NCBI RefSeq assembly: GCF_023195835.1
Contig: NZ_CP096199.1
Coordinates: forward strand, 744,001 to 808,000
Reading direction: 5' to 3'
Source of the DNA: Vibrio sinaloensis
GTDB lineage: Bacteria; Pseudomonadota; Gammaproteobacteria; Enterobacterales; Vibrionaceae
Length of the DNA: 64,000 nucleotides
This document shows, piece by piece, positions 1 through 10,362 of this stretch. Made by a program: the position numbers and the translations under genes. A model generated the notes under the pieces. The model saw nothing but the letters and a program-made list of their open reading frames with translations. It made no database searches and had not been told where the DNA came from. Position 1 is the first letter of the stretch, and the number at the start of each line of letters is the position of its first letter.

Positions 1-1552
1 TACCTAGCAGAAGTAGTGTTGCACGCTCATCACCTGCAAGCTCACCACACATACCCGTCCATTTACCTTCAGCGTGCGAAGCGTCGATAACTTGCTTGAT
101 CACTGTAAGTACTGCTGGAGATAGTGGGTTGTATAGGTGAGAAATCATCTCGTTACCACGGTCTACTGCGAGTGTGTACTGAGTCAGGTCGTTAGTGCCG
201 ATAGAGAAGAAGGCCACTTCTTTTGCAAGGTGCGGTGCGATAGCAGCGGCTGCTGGTGTCTCAACCATTACACCGATTTCGATCTCTTCGTCGAATGCAT
301 GGCCTTCAGCACGTAGTTCTGCTTTGTACTCTTCGATCGCTTGTTTTAGCTCGCGAATTTCTTCGACAGAGATGATCATTGGGAACATGATACGTAGCTT
401 ACCGTGTGCAGACGCACGCAGAATACCACGCAACTGGTCACGGAGGATTTCACGACGGTCCAAGCTGATACGTACAGCACGCCAGCCCAGGAACGGGTTC
501 ATCTCTTGTGGCAAGTCCATGTATGGAAGATCTTTGTCACCACCGATATCCATAGTTCGGATGATCACTGATTCCCCGTTCATTGCTTCAGCAACTTCTT
601 TGTACGCTTGGTACTGTTCTTCTTCAGTTGGCAGCGCGTCACGATCCATGAATAGGAACTCAGTACGGTATAGGCCAACGCCTTCACCGCCGTTACGCAG
701 GATACCGTCACAGTCTTTCACTGTACCGATGTTACCGCAAACTTCTACGCGGTGACCGTCTAGCGTCTCAGCGTGCAGATCTTTCAGCTTGGCAAGCTCT
801 TCTTTTTCAGCAAGGAACGCCGCTTTAACAGCTTTTGCTTCTTCGAGTTCAGCTTCAGATGGATTGATAACGATCTTGTTGTTCATCGCATCAAGAATCA
901 GCATGTCGCCGTTCTTAACTTGTTTAGTGATGTCGTTAGTACCAACGATAGCTGGAAGCTCAAGAGAACGAGCCATGATAGAAGTGTGAGAAGTACGACC
1001 GCCGATGTCACAAGCAAAACCTAGCACGTAATCAAGGTTGATCTGGGCAGTTTCAGATGGAGTCAGGTCGTAAGCAACTAGGATAACTTCTTGGTCAATA
1101 TCGCTTAGAGAAACGATGTTGATGCCTAGTGCGTTTTTCACAAAACGTGAGCCGATGTCGCGGATGTCGGTCGCACGTTCTTTCAAATATTCGTCGTCTA
1201 GAGATTCTAGAGCTGATGCTTGCTCTTCGATAACGGTGTAAATCGCGTTATCGGCGTGCATCTTGTCATTTTTGATCAGTGCTAGGATTTCTTCCTCTAG
1301 CTCTTCGTCTTCAAGAAGCATAATGTGACCTTCAAAGATCGCTTCTTTTTCTTCACCGAAGGTTTCAAGTGCTTTCTGCTTGATAGTTTCGAGTTGAGCC
1401 GCTGACTTGTTACGTGCGTCGAAGAAACGTGCAACTTCAGCTTCTACTTGATCATCAGAAATAGTGTTTGTGTTTAGGACAATTTCATCTTCTTGAAGTA
1501 GTAGTGCTTTACCGATAGCAATACCAGGAGATGCTAGGATGCCTGAAATCAT
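1..1552 (-). CDS. ptsI: PTS Enzyme I (PEP-protein phosphotransferase), C-terminus cut by window edge
   Basis: Cytoplasmic Enzyme I of the sugar phosphotransferase system; it takes phosphate from phosphoenolpyruvate and passes it to HPr. The gene runs leftward out of the window: 517 codons are present of about 575 usual for the family. The phospho-accepting histidine is near residue 189 in the segment [13 protein letters not shown]. The PEP-binding C-terminal half follows, with GGDKDLPYM and MCGELAGD visible. The ATG at 1552 gives the expected N-terminus [17 protein letters not shown]. It lies 137 bp downstream of ptsH on the same strand, and crr would be expected beyond the left edge. Identification is secure; only the end is unseen. 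Confidence 0.97.
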   Translation of the reverse strand, partial: MISGILASPGIAIGKALLLQEDEIVLNTNTISDDQVEAEVARFFDARNKSAAQLETIKQKALETFGEEKEAIFEGHIMLLEDEELEEEILALIKNDKMHADNAIYTVIEEQASALESLDDEYLKERATDIRDIGSRFVKNALGINIVSLSDIDQEVILVAYDLTPSETAQINLDYVLGFACDIGGRTSHTSIMARSLELPAIVGTNDITKQVKNGDMLILDAMNNKIVINPSEAELEEAKAVKAAFLAEKEELAKLKDLHAETLDGHRVEVCGNIGTVKDCDGILRNGGEGVGLYRTEFLFMDRDALPTEEEQYQAYKEVAEAMNGESVIIRTMDIGGDKDLPYMDLPQEMNPFLGWRAVRISLDRREILRDQLRGILRASAHGKLRIMFPMIISVEEIRELKQAIEEYKAELRAEGHAFDEEIEIGVMVETPAAAAIAPHLAKEVAFFSIGTNDLTQYTLAVDRGNEMISHLYNPLSPAVLTVIKQVIDASHAEGKWTGMCGELAGDERATLLLLG

Positions 1553-1642
1553 AGCCTTACCTTAAATTGGTCAACTTTAAAACGGGAGAATTATGAGTGC
1601 GCTAACGAATAGTTGTAGCTTATATATTGGCCTATTTCCAAC

Positions 1643-1672
1643 AAAGCCATTTTGCGTTGACAAAATGGCTTT
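1643..1672 (-). other. Inverted repeat between ptsH and ptsI
   Basis: A perfect 11-bp inverted repeat (AAAGCCATTTT and its complement, 8-nt loop) lies in the 137-bp gap between ptsH and ptsI. On the transcribed strand it is followed by GTTGGAAA, not a run of T, so it is not a standard terminator. It more likely stabilises or processes the ptsH message, which would give more HPr than Enzyme I. That role is inference. Confidence 0.5.
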
Positions 1673-1689
1673 GAAAATAGGAGACCGGA

Positions 1690-1947
1690 TTAGTGTAGCT
1701 TGTCCATTAGAGCTACTAGGTGGTCTACAGCTTGTTGAGCTTGCGGGCCCTCAGCTGAGATAGAAACTACTGTACCTTTAACTAGGCCAAGAGTTTGTAG
1801 CTTGAAAAGGCTCTTCGCGCTAGCGCTTTTGCCGTTAGAAGTCACAGTGATGTCCGCGTCGAATGCTTTAGCTTCTTTAACGAACTGTGCAGCTGGACGA
1901 GTGTGAAGACCGTTTTCTGCAGTGATTTCTACTTGCTTCTCGTACAT
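1690..1947 (-). CDS. ptsH: Phosphocarrier protein HPr
   Basis: HPr, the small cytoplasmic phosphocarrier between Enzyme I and the sugar-specific IIA domains. The protein is 85 residues, the family's exact usual length. The active-site histidine is His15 in [11 protein letters not shown], and the regulatory serine position is Ser46 in SAKSLF. The frame stays open 20 codons upstream, but that extension ([14 protein letters not shown]...) is not part of HPr, so I start at the ATG at 1947, preceded by TGGGG. First gene of the leftward ptsH-ptsI unit. Confidence 0.98.
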   Translation of the reverse strand: MYEKQVEITAENGLHTRPAAQFVKEAKAFDADITVTSNGKSASAKSLFKLQTLGLVKGTVVSISAEGPQAQQAVDHLVALMDKLH

Positions 1948-2190
1948 GTTATATACCCCAATTGATTTATATTTTGATAGTTTCTTAACCAGTTTTAGCT
2001 TAACCATAAAAAAACGTTTCTGCTAGTCTCGAGACGTGGATTACGTGTCAGAACTGAAGCCGGTTGTAAAAATCTCAATCGCGATGTCAGTCTGTGCTGA
2101 CTGTCGCCAATGATAGTAATTCTTATGTTGTTTTATTTTACAGCTAGAAATAAAACAGTTCTGATATTACCAAAGGTGGGGCAGGGATCA
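1948..2190. other. ptsH upstream region
   Basis: This gap between the cysK terminator and ptsH should hold the ptsH promoter (leftward). It contains a dyad GTCAG-N6-CTGAC around 2079-2094. I see no CRP site good enough to call and no coding sequence. Confidence 0.4.
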
Positions 2191-2192
2191 AC

Positions 2193-2219
2193 AAAAAAGC
2201 CCCTGAACGGGGCTTTTTT
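2193..2219 (-). terminator. cysK terminator
   Basis: AAAAAAGCCCC, loop TGAAC, GGGGCTTTTTT. It is symmetrical, so it can work both ways; it sits 26 bp past the cysK stop codon. Confidence 0.9.
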
Positions 2220-2244
2220 AAACGAAAAATTGATTTGACACAGT

Positions 2245-3213
2245 TTACTGTTGGTTCTCTTTCTCGGTAAAGATGCCAGCAAAAAGTGCCGTGCTGAGGT
2301 AACGTTCGCCAGAGCTTGGTAGAACCGTAACGATAGTTTTACCAGCAAATTCAGGCAGTTCTGCAATTCTGTTCGCAGCAACAACGGCAGCGCCTGATGA
2401 AATGCCCGCCAGAATTCCTTCCTCTTCCATTAGACGGCGAGCCATCGCGATTGCTTCGTCTGAAGTAACTGGTTCAACGCGGTCAATCAGCTCAAGATCT
2501 AGGTTGCCAGGGATGAAACCTGCGCCAATACCTTGGATTTTGTGCGGAGCTGGTTGAATTTCTTCGCCTGCTAGCGCTTGAGCAATCACTGGTGACTCAG
2601 CAGGCTCTACCGCTACAGAAACAATGTTCTTGCCTTTTTCGCCTTTAATAAAGCGGCTTGTACCGGTTAGTGTACCGCCAGTACCAACACCTGCTACGAA
2701 CACATCAACTTCACCATCCGTTGCTTCCCAAATTTCAGGACCAGTGGTCTTCTCGTGAATCTGTGGGTTGGCAGGGTTGTTGAACTGCTGTAGAAGAAGG
2801 TATTTGTCTGGATTGCTCGCGACGATTTCTTCTGCTTTAGCGATAGCGCCCTTCATGCCTTTCGCCGCTTCAGTTAGCTCTAGGTTTGCACCCAGTGCTT
2901 TAAGCAATTTGCGGCGCTCAAGACTCATTGACTCAGGCATTGTTAGAGTTAACTTGTAACCACGAGCAGCAGCAACGAAAGCCAGTGCCACACCAGTGTT
3001 ACCACTTGTCGGCTCGACAAGTTCAACACCAGGTTTTAGCGTACCTGCTTTTTCTGCTTCCCAAATCATGTTGGCACCGATACGACATTTAACGCTGAAG
3101 CTTGGGTTACGAGCTTCAATTTTAGCCAGTACCTTACCGTTACTGACTTTGTTTAGGCGTACTAGCGGGGTGTTACCAATCGTTTGAGAGTTGTCTTCGT
3201 AGATTTTGCTCAT
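2245..3213 (-). CDS. cysK: Cysteine synthase A (O-acetylserine sulfhydrylase)
   Basis: PLP enzyme that makes L-cysteine from O-acetylserine and sulfide in the cytoplasm. The 322-residue length fits CysK. The PLP-binding lysine is Lys42 in [14 protein letters not shown]; the substrate loop EPTSGNTG and the phosphate-binding glycine loop GVGTGGT are present. The frame extends five codons upstream, but the ATG at 3213 gives the family start [20 protein letters not shown] and has GGATCA just upstream. It shares its orientation and sulfur-assimilation theme with cysZ to its right, though 373 bp and a repeat element separate them. Confidence 0.97.
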   Translation of the reverse strand: MSKIYEDNSQTIGNTPLVRLNKVSNGKVLAKIEARNPSFSVKCRIGANMIWEAEKAGTLKPGVELVEPTSGNTGVALAFVAAARGYKLTLTMPESMSLERRKLLKALGANLELTEAAKGMKGAIAKAEEIVASNPDKYLLLQQFNNPANPQIHEKTTGPEIWEATDGEVDVFVAGVGTGGTLTGTSRFIKGEKGKNIVSVAVEPAESPVIAQALAGEEIQPAPHKIQGIGAGFIPGNLDLELIDRVEPVTSDEAIAMARRLMEEEGILAGISSGAAVVAANRIAELPEFAGKTIVTVLPSSGERYLSTALFAGIFTEKENQQ

Positions 3214-3586
3214 GGTGTGATCCTTCATCTTCGTTTCACTTGTATGCGCTCAACGGTAGCACACACAACAGAGTTGGAAATAATTGATGAGTAGAAGATT
3301 AGGCCAGCTTCAAAAACGAGAAAAGGATTAAATAGTTATATGATATGAAAGGGTGAGAGGAAGGAGCGGGCTACGCCCTAAAGAACGCTTCGCTCCGAGA
3401 CCGGACTTCGTCCTGCGAGAATTTAGCTCGGGCTCTGCCCTGCGAGAGGTGGGGTTGGGGAGTGAGTTGATGGAACCTTTAGTGCAAAGGCATTGACAGG
3501 ACTTGTGCCTGCGCAGAGATAGTATTCTCGCCTCTCGCCTCTCGCCTCTCGCCTCTCGCCTCTCGCCTCTCGCCTCTCGCCTCTCG
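3214..3586. other. cysK-cysZ intergenic region with composite repeat
   Basis: No gene is visible in this 373-bp gap. Its right two thirds are a repeat element, described separately: a mini-hairpin module at about 3364-3446 and a 7-bp tandem array at 3526-3588. The left part, 3214-3350, is AT-rich and should carry the cysK promoter. Confidence 0.7.
3364..3446. repeat. Mini-hairpin repeat module, copy 1
   Basis: This module shares a perfect 25-bp core (3402-3426) with 48772-48796, and a second block (3429-3446) that matches 48799-48815 with a few changes. It consists of short perfect hairpins with 4-bp stems and 3-nt loops: GGGC-TAC-GCCC, GGAC-TTC-GTCC and GGGC-TCT-GCCC. Both copies sit upstream of a TCTCGCN heptamer array. 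I read this as one dispersed repeat family with two members in the window. Confidence 0.75.
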
Positions 3587-3588
3587 CT
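3526..3588. repeat. Heptamer tandem array (TCTCGCC)n, 9 units
   Basis: Eight copies of TCTCGCC plus one TCTCGCT, 63 bp, without other mismatches. The last unit overlaps two bases of the cysZ stop codon, so the array abuts the 3' end of cysZ. The same unit type (TCTCGCT) makes the 222-bp array before flgK. Confidence 0.95.
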
Positions 3589-4324
3589 ACTTCTTAAACT
3601 CCGCTACCCACATCGATGTTGCGCCACACACGGCAACCGGCATGACGATTAAATTGATAATCGGAATGGTGGTGAAGATAGAGATAAGTGCGCCAAAGCC
3701 GTAAGCCTTAGATTGTTTTTGTTTCAAATTGTAACGCATGTCGTTGAACGAAACTTTGTGGTTATCGAACGGATAGTCACAGTATTGAATCGCCAGAATC
3801 CAAGCGGTGAAAATGAACCATAGGAAAGGGCCGACGGTTTGTCCCAAAGCAGGGATCAGCAACAGCAAAAATAGCCCGATGGTCTTAGGTAGCACGTATA
3901 TAAGTTTGCGCCATTCGCGTGCCAAAACTCGGGGCGTATCTTTTATCACCGCAAGTGGACCGTCATCGTTGACACTTTGCCCGGTCAGATGTGCTTCCAC
4001 CTTTTCGGCCAGCAGACCGTTAAATGGCGCCGCGACAAAGTTGGCTAAGGTGCTAAAAAAATAGGAAAAGGTGGCGAGAATCGTTAGCACTAGAAGTGGC
4101 CATAGCAGATAGCTTAACCATGAGAGAAAGTCGGGTAGCTGACCCATTAACTGAGTGATCCAGCTATCCAGATTTGAAAATAAGTAAAATAGCGCCCCAC
4201 CCACCAAGACAATATTCGCCAGGAGTGGAAAAATTACGAAGCGGCGTATGCCGGGAGTCAACGCCAGCTCGATGCCGTGGAAGAAATAACCAAATCCGGA
4301 ACGCTGTTGTGTTTGTCTATTCAT
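3587..4324 (-). CDS. cysZ: Sulfate transporter CysZ
   Basis: Inner-membrane sulfate uptake protein feeding cysteine synthesis. The 245-residue protein starts with [20 protein letters not shown], typical of CysZ, then has two long hydrophobic stretches (about 27-50 and 68-95), the conserved [15 protein letters not shown] segment and further hydrophobic segments around 145-180 and 205-235. Length matches the family (about 250). It diverges from zipA, with 204 bp between the two starts. The stop codon abuts a heptamer repeat and no hairpin terminator is visible, which is unusual. Confidence 0.95.
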   Translation of the reverse strand: MNRQTQQRSGFGYFFHGIELALTPGIRRFVIFPLLANIVLVGGALFYLFSNLDSWITQLMGQLPDFLSWLSYLLWPLLVLTILATFSYFFSTLANFVAAPFNGLLAEKVEAHLTGQSVNDDGPLAVIKDTPRVLAREWRKLIYVLPKTIGLFLLLLIPALGQTVGPFLWFIFTAWILAIQYCDYPFDNHKVSFNDMRYNLKQKQSKAYGFGALISIFTTIPIINLIVMPVAVCGATSMWVAEFKK

Positions 4325-4528
4325 ATCAAGTCAATTGTTGTAAAAACGAACGCTATGTATCTTAACAAGAAAAAAGCGTGTTCAAAATCACAACATTAGG
4401 GGAACTTCTCACATTAAGTTGTTCTAAAACAGGGCAGAGTTTTGGTAGAGTAACTCACAGTTAAGGTTTTAACGTATCTTTGCGGCCTGCTGATCAGCGT
4501 GCTGTAACGAACACAACGAGAGCTAAAA

Positions 4529-5398
4529 ATGCAGGAACTGCGATTTGTACTCATAATAGTTGGAGCAATAGCGATAGCGGCTTTGCTGTTTCACGGTTTA
4601 TGGACAAGTAAAAAAGAAGGCAAAGCGAAGTTTGGGAATAAACCCATCGGTAAGCTTGAAAATGACGCGGATGAGACAGACGCTACGCTTGAGCGAGCTT
4701 TTGCTCCAGAGGATGATTTTGAAATCATTAAAAAAGAGCGCAAAGAGCCCGGGTTTGTTGGTGAAGATGAGATTGTCGCCGATCCTCTTATAGACAACTA
4801 CCCATCTCAGACTGAAGCAGAGTCTCCACTAGTGGAGGACGACGAAGTCGACGTTCCCTCAATTTCTACCCGTGCGGTTGAAGAAACAGACATTGAGCCA
4901 CAAGTTATTGATGAGCCAATTGATGTTGCCAAGCCGGCTGAATCAGACTCGCAGCCTGAACCCGAATCAGAACAACCGCTCGAAGTGATTGTCATTAATG
5001 TTCATTGTTCTGGTAACGAGCCGTTTATTGGCACTAAATTATTTGAAAGCATGCAGCAAAATGGATTGATCTATGGCGAGATGGATATTTTCCATCGTCA
5101 TGCCGATCTCTCCGGCACCGGCAAGGTGTTGTTTAGTGTCGCCAATATGATGAACCCAGGCACACTCAAACATGATGATCCTGCTGAGTTCACCACTAAA
5201 GGTATCTCGTTCTTCATGACCATGCCGTGCTTTGGCGATCCGGAGCACAACTTTAAGTTGATGCTGAAAACCGCTCAACAAATTGCCGATGACTTAGGCG
5301 CTAACGTGCTTGATGATGCGCGTAACCTGATCACGCCGAATCGCATTGACGCCTATAAAGAACAAGTTAAGCAGTTTAAATTGTCGCAACAAGCCTAG
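4529..5398 (+). CDS. zipA: Cell division protein ZipA
   Basis: Membrane-anchored division protein that tethers FtsZ to the inner membrane at the septum. The 289-residue protein has the expected plan: an N-terminal membrane anchor (about residues 5-24, [19 protein letters not shown]), a charged region, a long acidic and proline-rich linker (about 45-150), and a globular C-terminal FtsZ-binding domain (about 150-285) containing [16 protein letters not shown]. It is followed by ligA on the same strand, the usual zipA-ligA order. Confidence 0.97.
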   Translation: MQELRFVLIIVGAIAIAALLFHGLWTSKKEGKAKFGNKPIGKLENDADETDATLERAFAPEDDFEIIKKERKEPGFVGEDEIVADPLIDNYPSQTEAESPLVEDDEVDVPSISTRAVEETDIEPQVIDEPIDVAKPAESDSQPEPESEQPLEVIVINVHCSGNEPFIGTKLFESMQQNGLIYGEMDIFHRHADLSGTGKVLFSVANMMNPGTLKHDDPAEFTTKGISFFMTMPCFGDPEHNFKLMLKTAQQIADDLGANVLDDARNLITPNRIDAYKEQVKQFKLSQQA

Positions 5399-5414
5399 CT
5401 TTTCCCCATTACAG

Positions 5415-5437
5415 AGGGCTCCGTTCGGGGCCTTTTT
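5415..5437 (+). terminator. zipA terminator
   Basis: The hairpin AGGGCTCCG-TT-CGGGGCCTT with a T run lies 16 bp after the zipA stop, so ligA probably has its own promoter in 5440-5540. Confidence 0.85.
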
Positions 5438-5539
5438 TATTTTATGGTCGGGATGATTACCGCCGTATTGCGCCCAAGTCCATGGAGCGCCATACTTCCC
5501 TCATTTGCTAGATGCAATTTGAGCGGAGATTCCGCCTAA

Positions 5540-7573
<2,034 letters not shown>

Positions 7574-7601
7574 GTTCATTCTGACCAATATCAAAGCTAA
7601 T

Positions 7602-7639
7602 AAAACCTCAAAATGACTATTTTGAGGTTTTATTTTTTT
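7602..7639 (+). terminator. ligA terminator
   Basis: Inverted repeat AAAACCTCAAAAT-GAC-TATTTTGAGGTTTT followed by a T-rich tail, 28 bp after the ligA stop. Confidence 0.92.
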
Positions 7640-8088
7640 CTTAAAATAACCCTGTCTAATTTGCTCAAAATGTCGTTTGTTAATTTCCGTGATAACGATC
7701 TCCTATCTCAATAACGCTCGAATATCGTCGCGATCAATGCGACGCACTTCAATAAATTGTTAATCCTAAAAAGTATAAGTTACTGTTTTGTATGCATTTA
7801 AATTAGGAAGGCGTAAGTTCCATTGCTAAACAAGATCTTGATCACTAACTTGATAAAAATTTGTGGCAGCTCATATTTTTTTATTCGGAAATTAAGTTCC
7901 TGTTGATGTTTTTCGTTGCGAAGTTAGTCTTAGAGCCATGGATACACGGTGTGTATGCAGGAAATAGAAAATCTACGGTTAATGATTAATTGATGATTTT
8001 CGACATAGGAAATGATTTCTCCCTTCGGCGGCCAACTTAAGGTGAGAAAAAACAAAAAACAGCTATATCCATTTTTAGGAGTTTTTCC
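7640..8088 (+). promoter_or_regulatory. Long upstream region/leader of the porin gene
   Basis: A 449-bp AT-rich gap without a credible gene. It carries the motif AATTAAGTTCCTGTTGAT at 7890-7907, which recurs in similar form before the two other porin genes of the window. It also has a hairpin just before the ribosome binding site (8017-8048, TTCTC/GAGAA plus CCTT/AAGG arms). The ribosome binding site is AGGAG, 7 nt before the ATG. The length suggests a regulated promoter with a structured leader; no operator can be assigned by eye. Confidence 0.45.
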
Positions 8089-9204
8089 ATGGACAAAATG
8101 TTTAAACGTACACTTTTAGGTGCAGCAGTGGCGACCGCTGCTATGTCTGGTTCTGCAAATGCAGCAGTTGAACTAGCAGGCGATGCAGTACAATTTTACG
8201 GTCAAGCAGCAGGCTTCATGATCGTTGCAGATAACAATGTTGATGAGACTACCAGTGCTGGTGGTGTAATCGAGTCTCGCATTGGTTTCCGTGGCACAGT
8301 AGAATTTGAAGATTTCGGCCCTGATTTGGTGTGGCAAATTGAAGGTGGCAACGCTGACAACTCAGCTAAATCTGGCCAGCTTGGTGCTCGCGATACTTAC
8401 CTAGGTTTGTCGTTTGCAAATGGCAACACATTTAAATTTGGTCGTCAGTTAGTTGCAGCATACAACTACGTTGACTGGCCACACACTAACCCTGGCTTGG
8501 GCGGTGTATTTGACTGGCACAACGATATTGGTGCGTCTTACCAAGATCGTGCTGACAATGTATTCCGTTTTGATTCTGCTAGCTTCAATGGCTTCAACTT
8601 CCAAGCAACACTAAGTGGTATGGAGCAAGAAACTGAGCGTATGGTTGCAAGTTTAGGTACTTCATATACTACCGATATGTTTAGTCTACATGCTGGTTAC
8701 TACCAACAGAAAGCACATAGCAAAGGTGTAGATGAGCCGACTAAGTGGATCGTAGACCAAAATACCGGTACTGTCGCTATCAACCCAGATTGGACTGCTT
8801 GGTCTAATGGCGGATCTGCTAAGTTCGAAACGGTAGATAAGCAAAGCTATACTATTGTCGGTGGTAGTTTCTTCTTAGGTAACACTACTTTAACCGCTGG
8901 CTACAAGATGATGAAGTTTGGTGCAGCTAAACAAAACGCTTTCTCAGCAACTGCGCAGCACGTGATTGATGGCACTTGGGTTCTGAAAGCAGGCTACGCG
9001 GCTACAGACGATGCAACAGCGAAAGACGGTTCGAAAATGGAAAACTCTGCAGACAAAGCTGTTACAGCTCGTCTAGGTTACCTACTACCAAGCGCTTACC
9101 TGTACATCGACTCTCGTAACTCAAAAGTTAGCCACAAAGACAACAAGTGGAACAACAAAGATTGGACTCACCAAATCTTAGTTGGTGCTGAGTACTACTT
9201 CTAA
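8089..9204 (+). CDS. chiP: Outer-membrane porin, probable chitoporin
   Basis: A 16-stranded-type general porin of the outer membrane, 371 residues. The N-terminus MDKMFKRTLLGAAVATAAMSGSANA is a signal peptide, probably cut after residue 25. The mature part has alternating beta-strand character with GFRGTVEF, GRQLVAAYNYVDWPHTNPG (constriction-loop region) and the C-terminal signature ILVGAEYYF ending in phenylalanine. The position directly after ligA matches V. cholerae VC0972, described as a chitoporin; the chitin-oligosaccharide specificity is therefore inferred from gene order. A hairpin and a DUF2057 gene follow. It is related to the second porin at 29474. Confidence 0.8.
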   Translation: MDKMFKRTLLGAAVATAAMSGSANAAVELAGDAVQFYGQAAGFMIVADNNVDETTSAGGVIESRIGFRGTVEFEDFGPDLVWQIEGGNADNSAKSGQLGARDTYLGLSFANGNTFKFGRQLVAAYNYVDWPHTNPGLGGVFDWHNDIGASYQDRADNVFRFDSASFNGFNFQATLSGMEQETERMVASLGTSYTTDMFSLHAGYYQQKAHSKGVDEPTKWIVDQNTGTVAINPDWTAWSNGGSAKFETVDKQSYTIVGGSFFLGNTTLTAGYKMMKFGAAKQNAFSATAQHVIDGTWVLKAGYAATDDATAKDGSKMENSADKAVTARLGYLLPSAYLYIDSRNSKVSHKDNKWNNKDWTHQILVGAEYYF

Positions 9205-9240
9205 TTTGGTATCAACCAAAATTGAGTAAGTCATTAACTA

Positions 9241-9263
9241 CGAGCACCCTAGTTGGGTGCTCG
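9241..9263 (+). terminator. Hairpin between porin and DUF2057 gene
   Basis: CGAGCACCC-TAGTT-GGGTGCTCG with only a weak T tail. It is likely a partial terminator or mRNA stabiliser, giving much porin and little of the downstream protein. The second porin/DUF2057 pair has a hairpin in the same place. Confidence 0.65.
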
Positions 9264-9283
9264 TTGTACATAAGGGAACATGA

Positions 9284-10030
9284 ATGAAGATGATAAAAAC
9301 TGTTGGTATTGTTGGTGCTGTGATTACTTCATTTGCCCCTATGGCAAAAGTAGACTTAACGTTTCACAGAGATATTTCACCTTTAATTATTCAGGGCGAA
9401 GAAGTCGGTTTTTCTTTGTTTAATAAAAGCGCCTACCAACTCGAAGATGGTCAGTCGCAAATCGTTCTGAGAGTGTCGAAATTAGTAGACAAGCAAGGTG
9501 AAAAAGAGAAGTTCAATTCAGAAGTACTTGTGGTTAGTTTTGATGCAAGTAATGAACAAGTTCTGATTGAACCTGGAATGACTATCACGCGTAAAGAACA
9601 CGCAACGGCGTTTGACGCTAACCCAAGTTTAAAAATTACCAGTTCAACTGGGCAAAAACTCGACTACCAGCAGGCGATCCTTCCCGCTTCTATGGGGGTG
9701 ACACGTGACTATGAAAAAGAACTGGCCAAGTTTAATAAGGCCAACGGCATTGTTGTACCCGGCATGGTAGCAGCAACGGCCGTTGAATCTCAGTCGGCCA
9801 TTCAGTCTGCACAACCCTCGTCGGCTCAATCTATGGTTCAGTATTGGTATGAAAAAGCACAACCAGTAGATAAGGAGCAGTTTGTTGAGTGGGCGTTTGC
9901 CAATCGTAAGCAGCAGCAACTAGAAGCGCTAGACAGTGACTCAAAACCACTTGAAATGATGAGCTACTGGTACACCGAGGCAGATGCGGGCGAGCGCAAA
10001 GCTATCTTTGCTTGGCTTGTAAGCCAGTAA
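9284..10030 (+). CDS. DUF2057 family (YccT/CsgI-like) exported protein
   Basis: A 248-residue predicted periplasmic protein of the DUF2057 (UPF0319) family. The N-terminus is signal-peptide-like (MKMIKTVGIVGAVITSFAPM). The family core VDLTFHRDISPLIIQGEEV... and LEDGQSQIVLRVSKLV follows. After it come a variable part and two repeats of the type SMVQYWYEKAQPVDKEQFVEWAF and MMSYWYTEADAGERKAIFAWL at the C-terminus. The E. coli relative YccT/CsgI acts on curli; its role here is unknown. It lies 79 bp after the porin and likely shares its transcript. The ATG at 9284 has AAGGGAA five bases upstream. Confidence 0.85.
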   Translation: MKMIKTVGIVGAVITSFAPMAKVDLTFHRDISPLIIQGEEVGFSLFNKSAYQLEDGQSQIVLRVSKLVDKQGEKEKFNSEVLVVSFDASNEQVLIEPGMTITRKEHATAFDANPSLKITSSTGQKLDYQQAILPASMGVTRDYEKELAKFNKANGIVVPGMVAATAVESQSAIQSAQPSSAQSMVQYWYEKAQPVDKEQFVEWAFANRKQQQLEALDSDSKPLEMMSYWYTEADAGERKAIFAWLVSQ

Positions 10031-10043
10031 CCAAATACCCGAG

Positions 10044-10068
10044 CCGAGAGCAACGACGTTGCTCTCGG
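10044..10068. terminator. Terminator-like hairpin after DUF2057 gene
   Basis: CCGAGAGCAAC-GAC-GTTGCTCTCGG, 14 bp after the stop and followed by TATTTAATT. It separates the rightward porin unit from the leftward small gene at 10081. Confidence 0.75.
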
Positions 10069-10080
10069 TATTTAATTGGG

Positions 10081-10251
10081 CTACTTAGGGCTACCGCCCT
10101 TGCTTTTGCATATCATACTCGGTAAATAATCTGTCTGACCATTAGGCAGTTGACAGTCGACAAAAGGACCTAGCTGAGAGCTATTGCCTGCGTTAGCCAA
10201 CGCACCAAAAGCAAGTAGTAGCGTGACAGCCGCGAATAGTATGCGCTTCAT
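10081..10251 (-). CDS. Small secreted protein, 56 residues, unknown function
   Basis: A short reading frame with strong signs of being real: GGAGG six to seven bases before the ATG, a clean signal peptide (MKRILFAAVTLLLAFGALANA), and a mature part of about 35 residues with two cysteines (VDCQLPNGQ and SMICKSKGG) and a polar, glycine-rich tail. The protein would be exported to the periplasm, possibly with one disulfide. I do not recognise a named family. It is convergent with the DUF2057 gene and lies 111 bp upstream of ybbJ's position on the other side. Confidence 0.7.
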   Translation of the reverse strand: MKRILFAAVTLLLAFGALANAGNSSQLGPFVDCQLPNGQTDYLPSMICKSKGGSPK

Positions 10252-10362
10252 AACACCTCCACGATTTCCAGTGAATTACACCTAATTTTAGACTAAGTTT
10301 TACGACAAAGAGTTGCGTTGATTTTGTAACAATCTGCAACAGTGGTGGCGATAAGCGTTTGA

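Noticed and set aside
195..755. A 186-codon plus-strand frame at the left edge
   Set aside because: It is antisense to ptsI, which is certain; serine/arginine-rich composition is typical of a shadow frame.
2133..2384. An 83-codon minus frame overlapping the cysK 3' end
   Set aside because: It runs through the cysK terminator in another frame of cysK.
7938..7967. A nine-codon frame in the porin leader as a possible leader peptide
   Set aside because: No ribosome binding site and no linked attenuator; such short frames are expected by chance.
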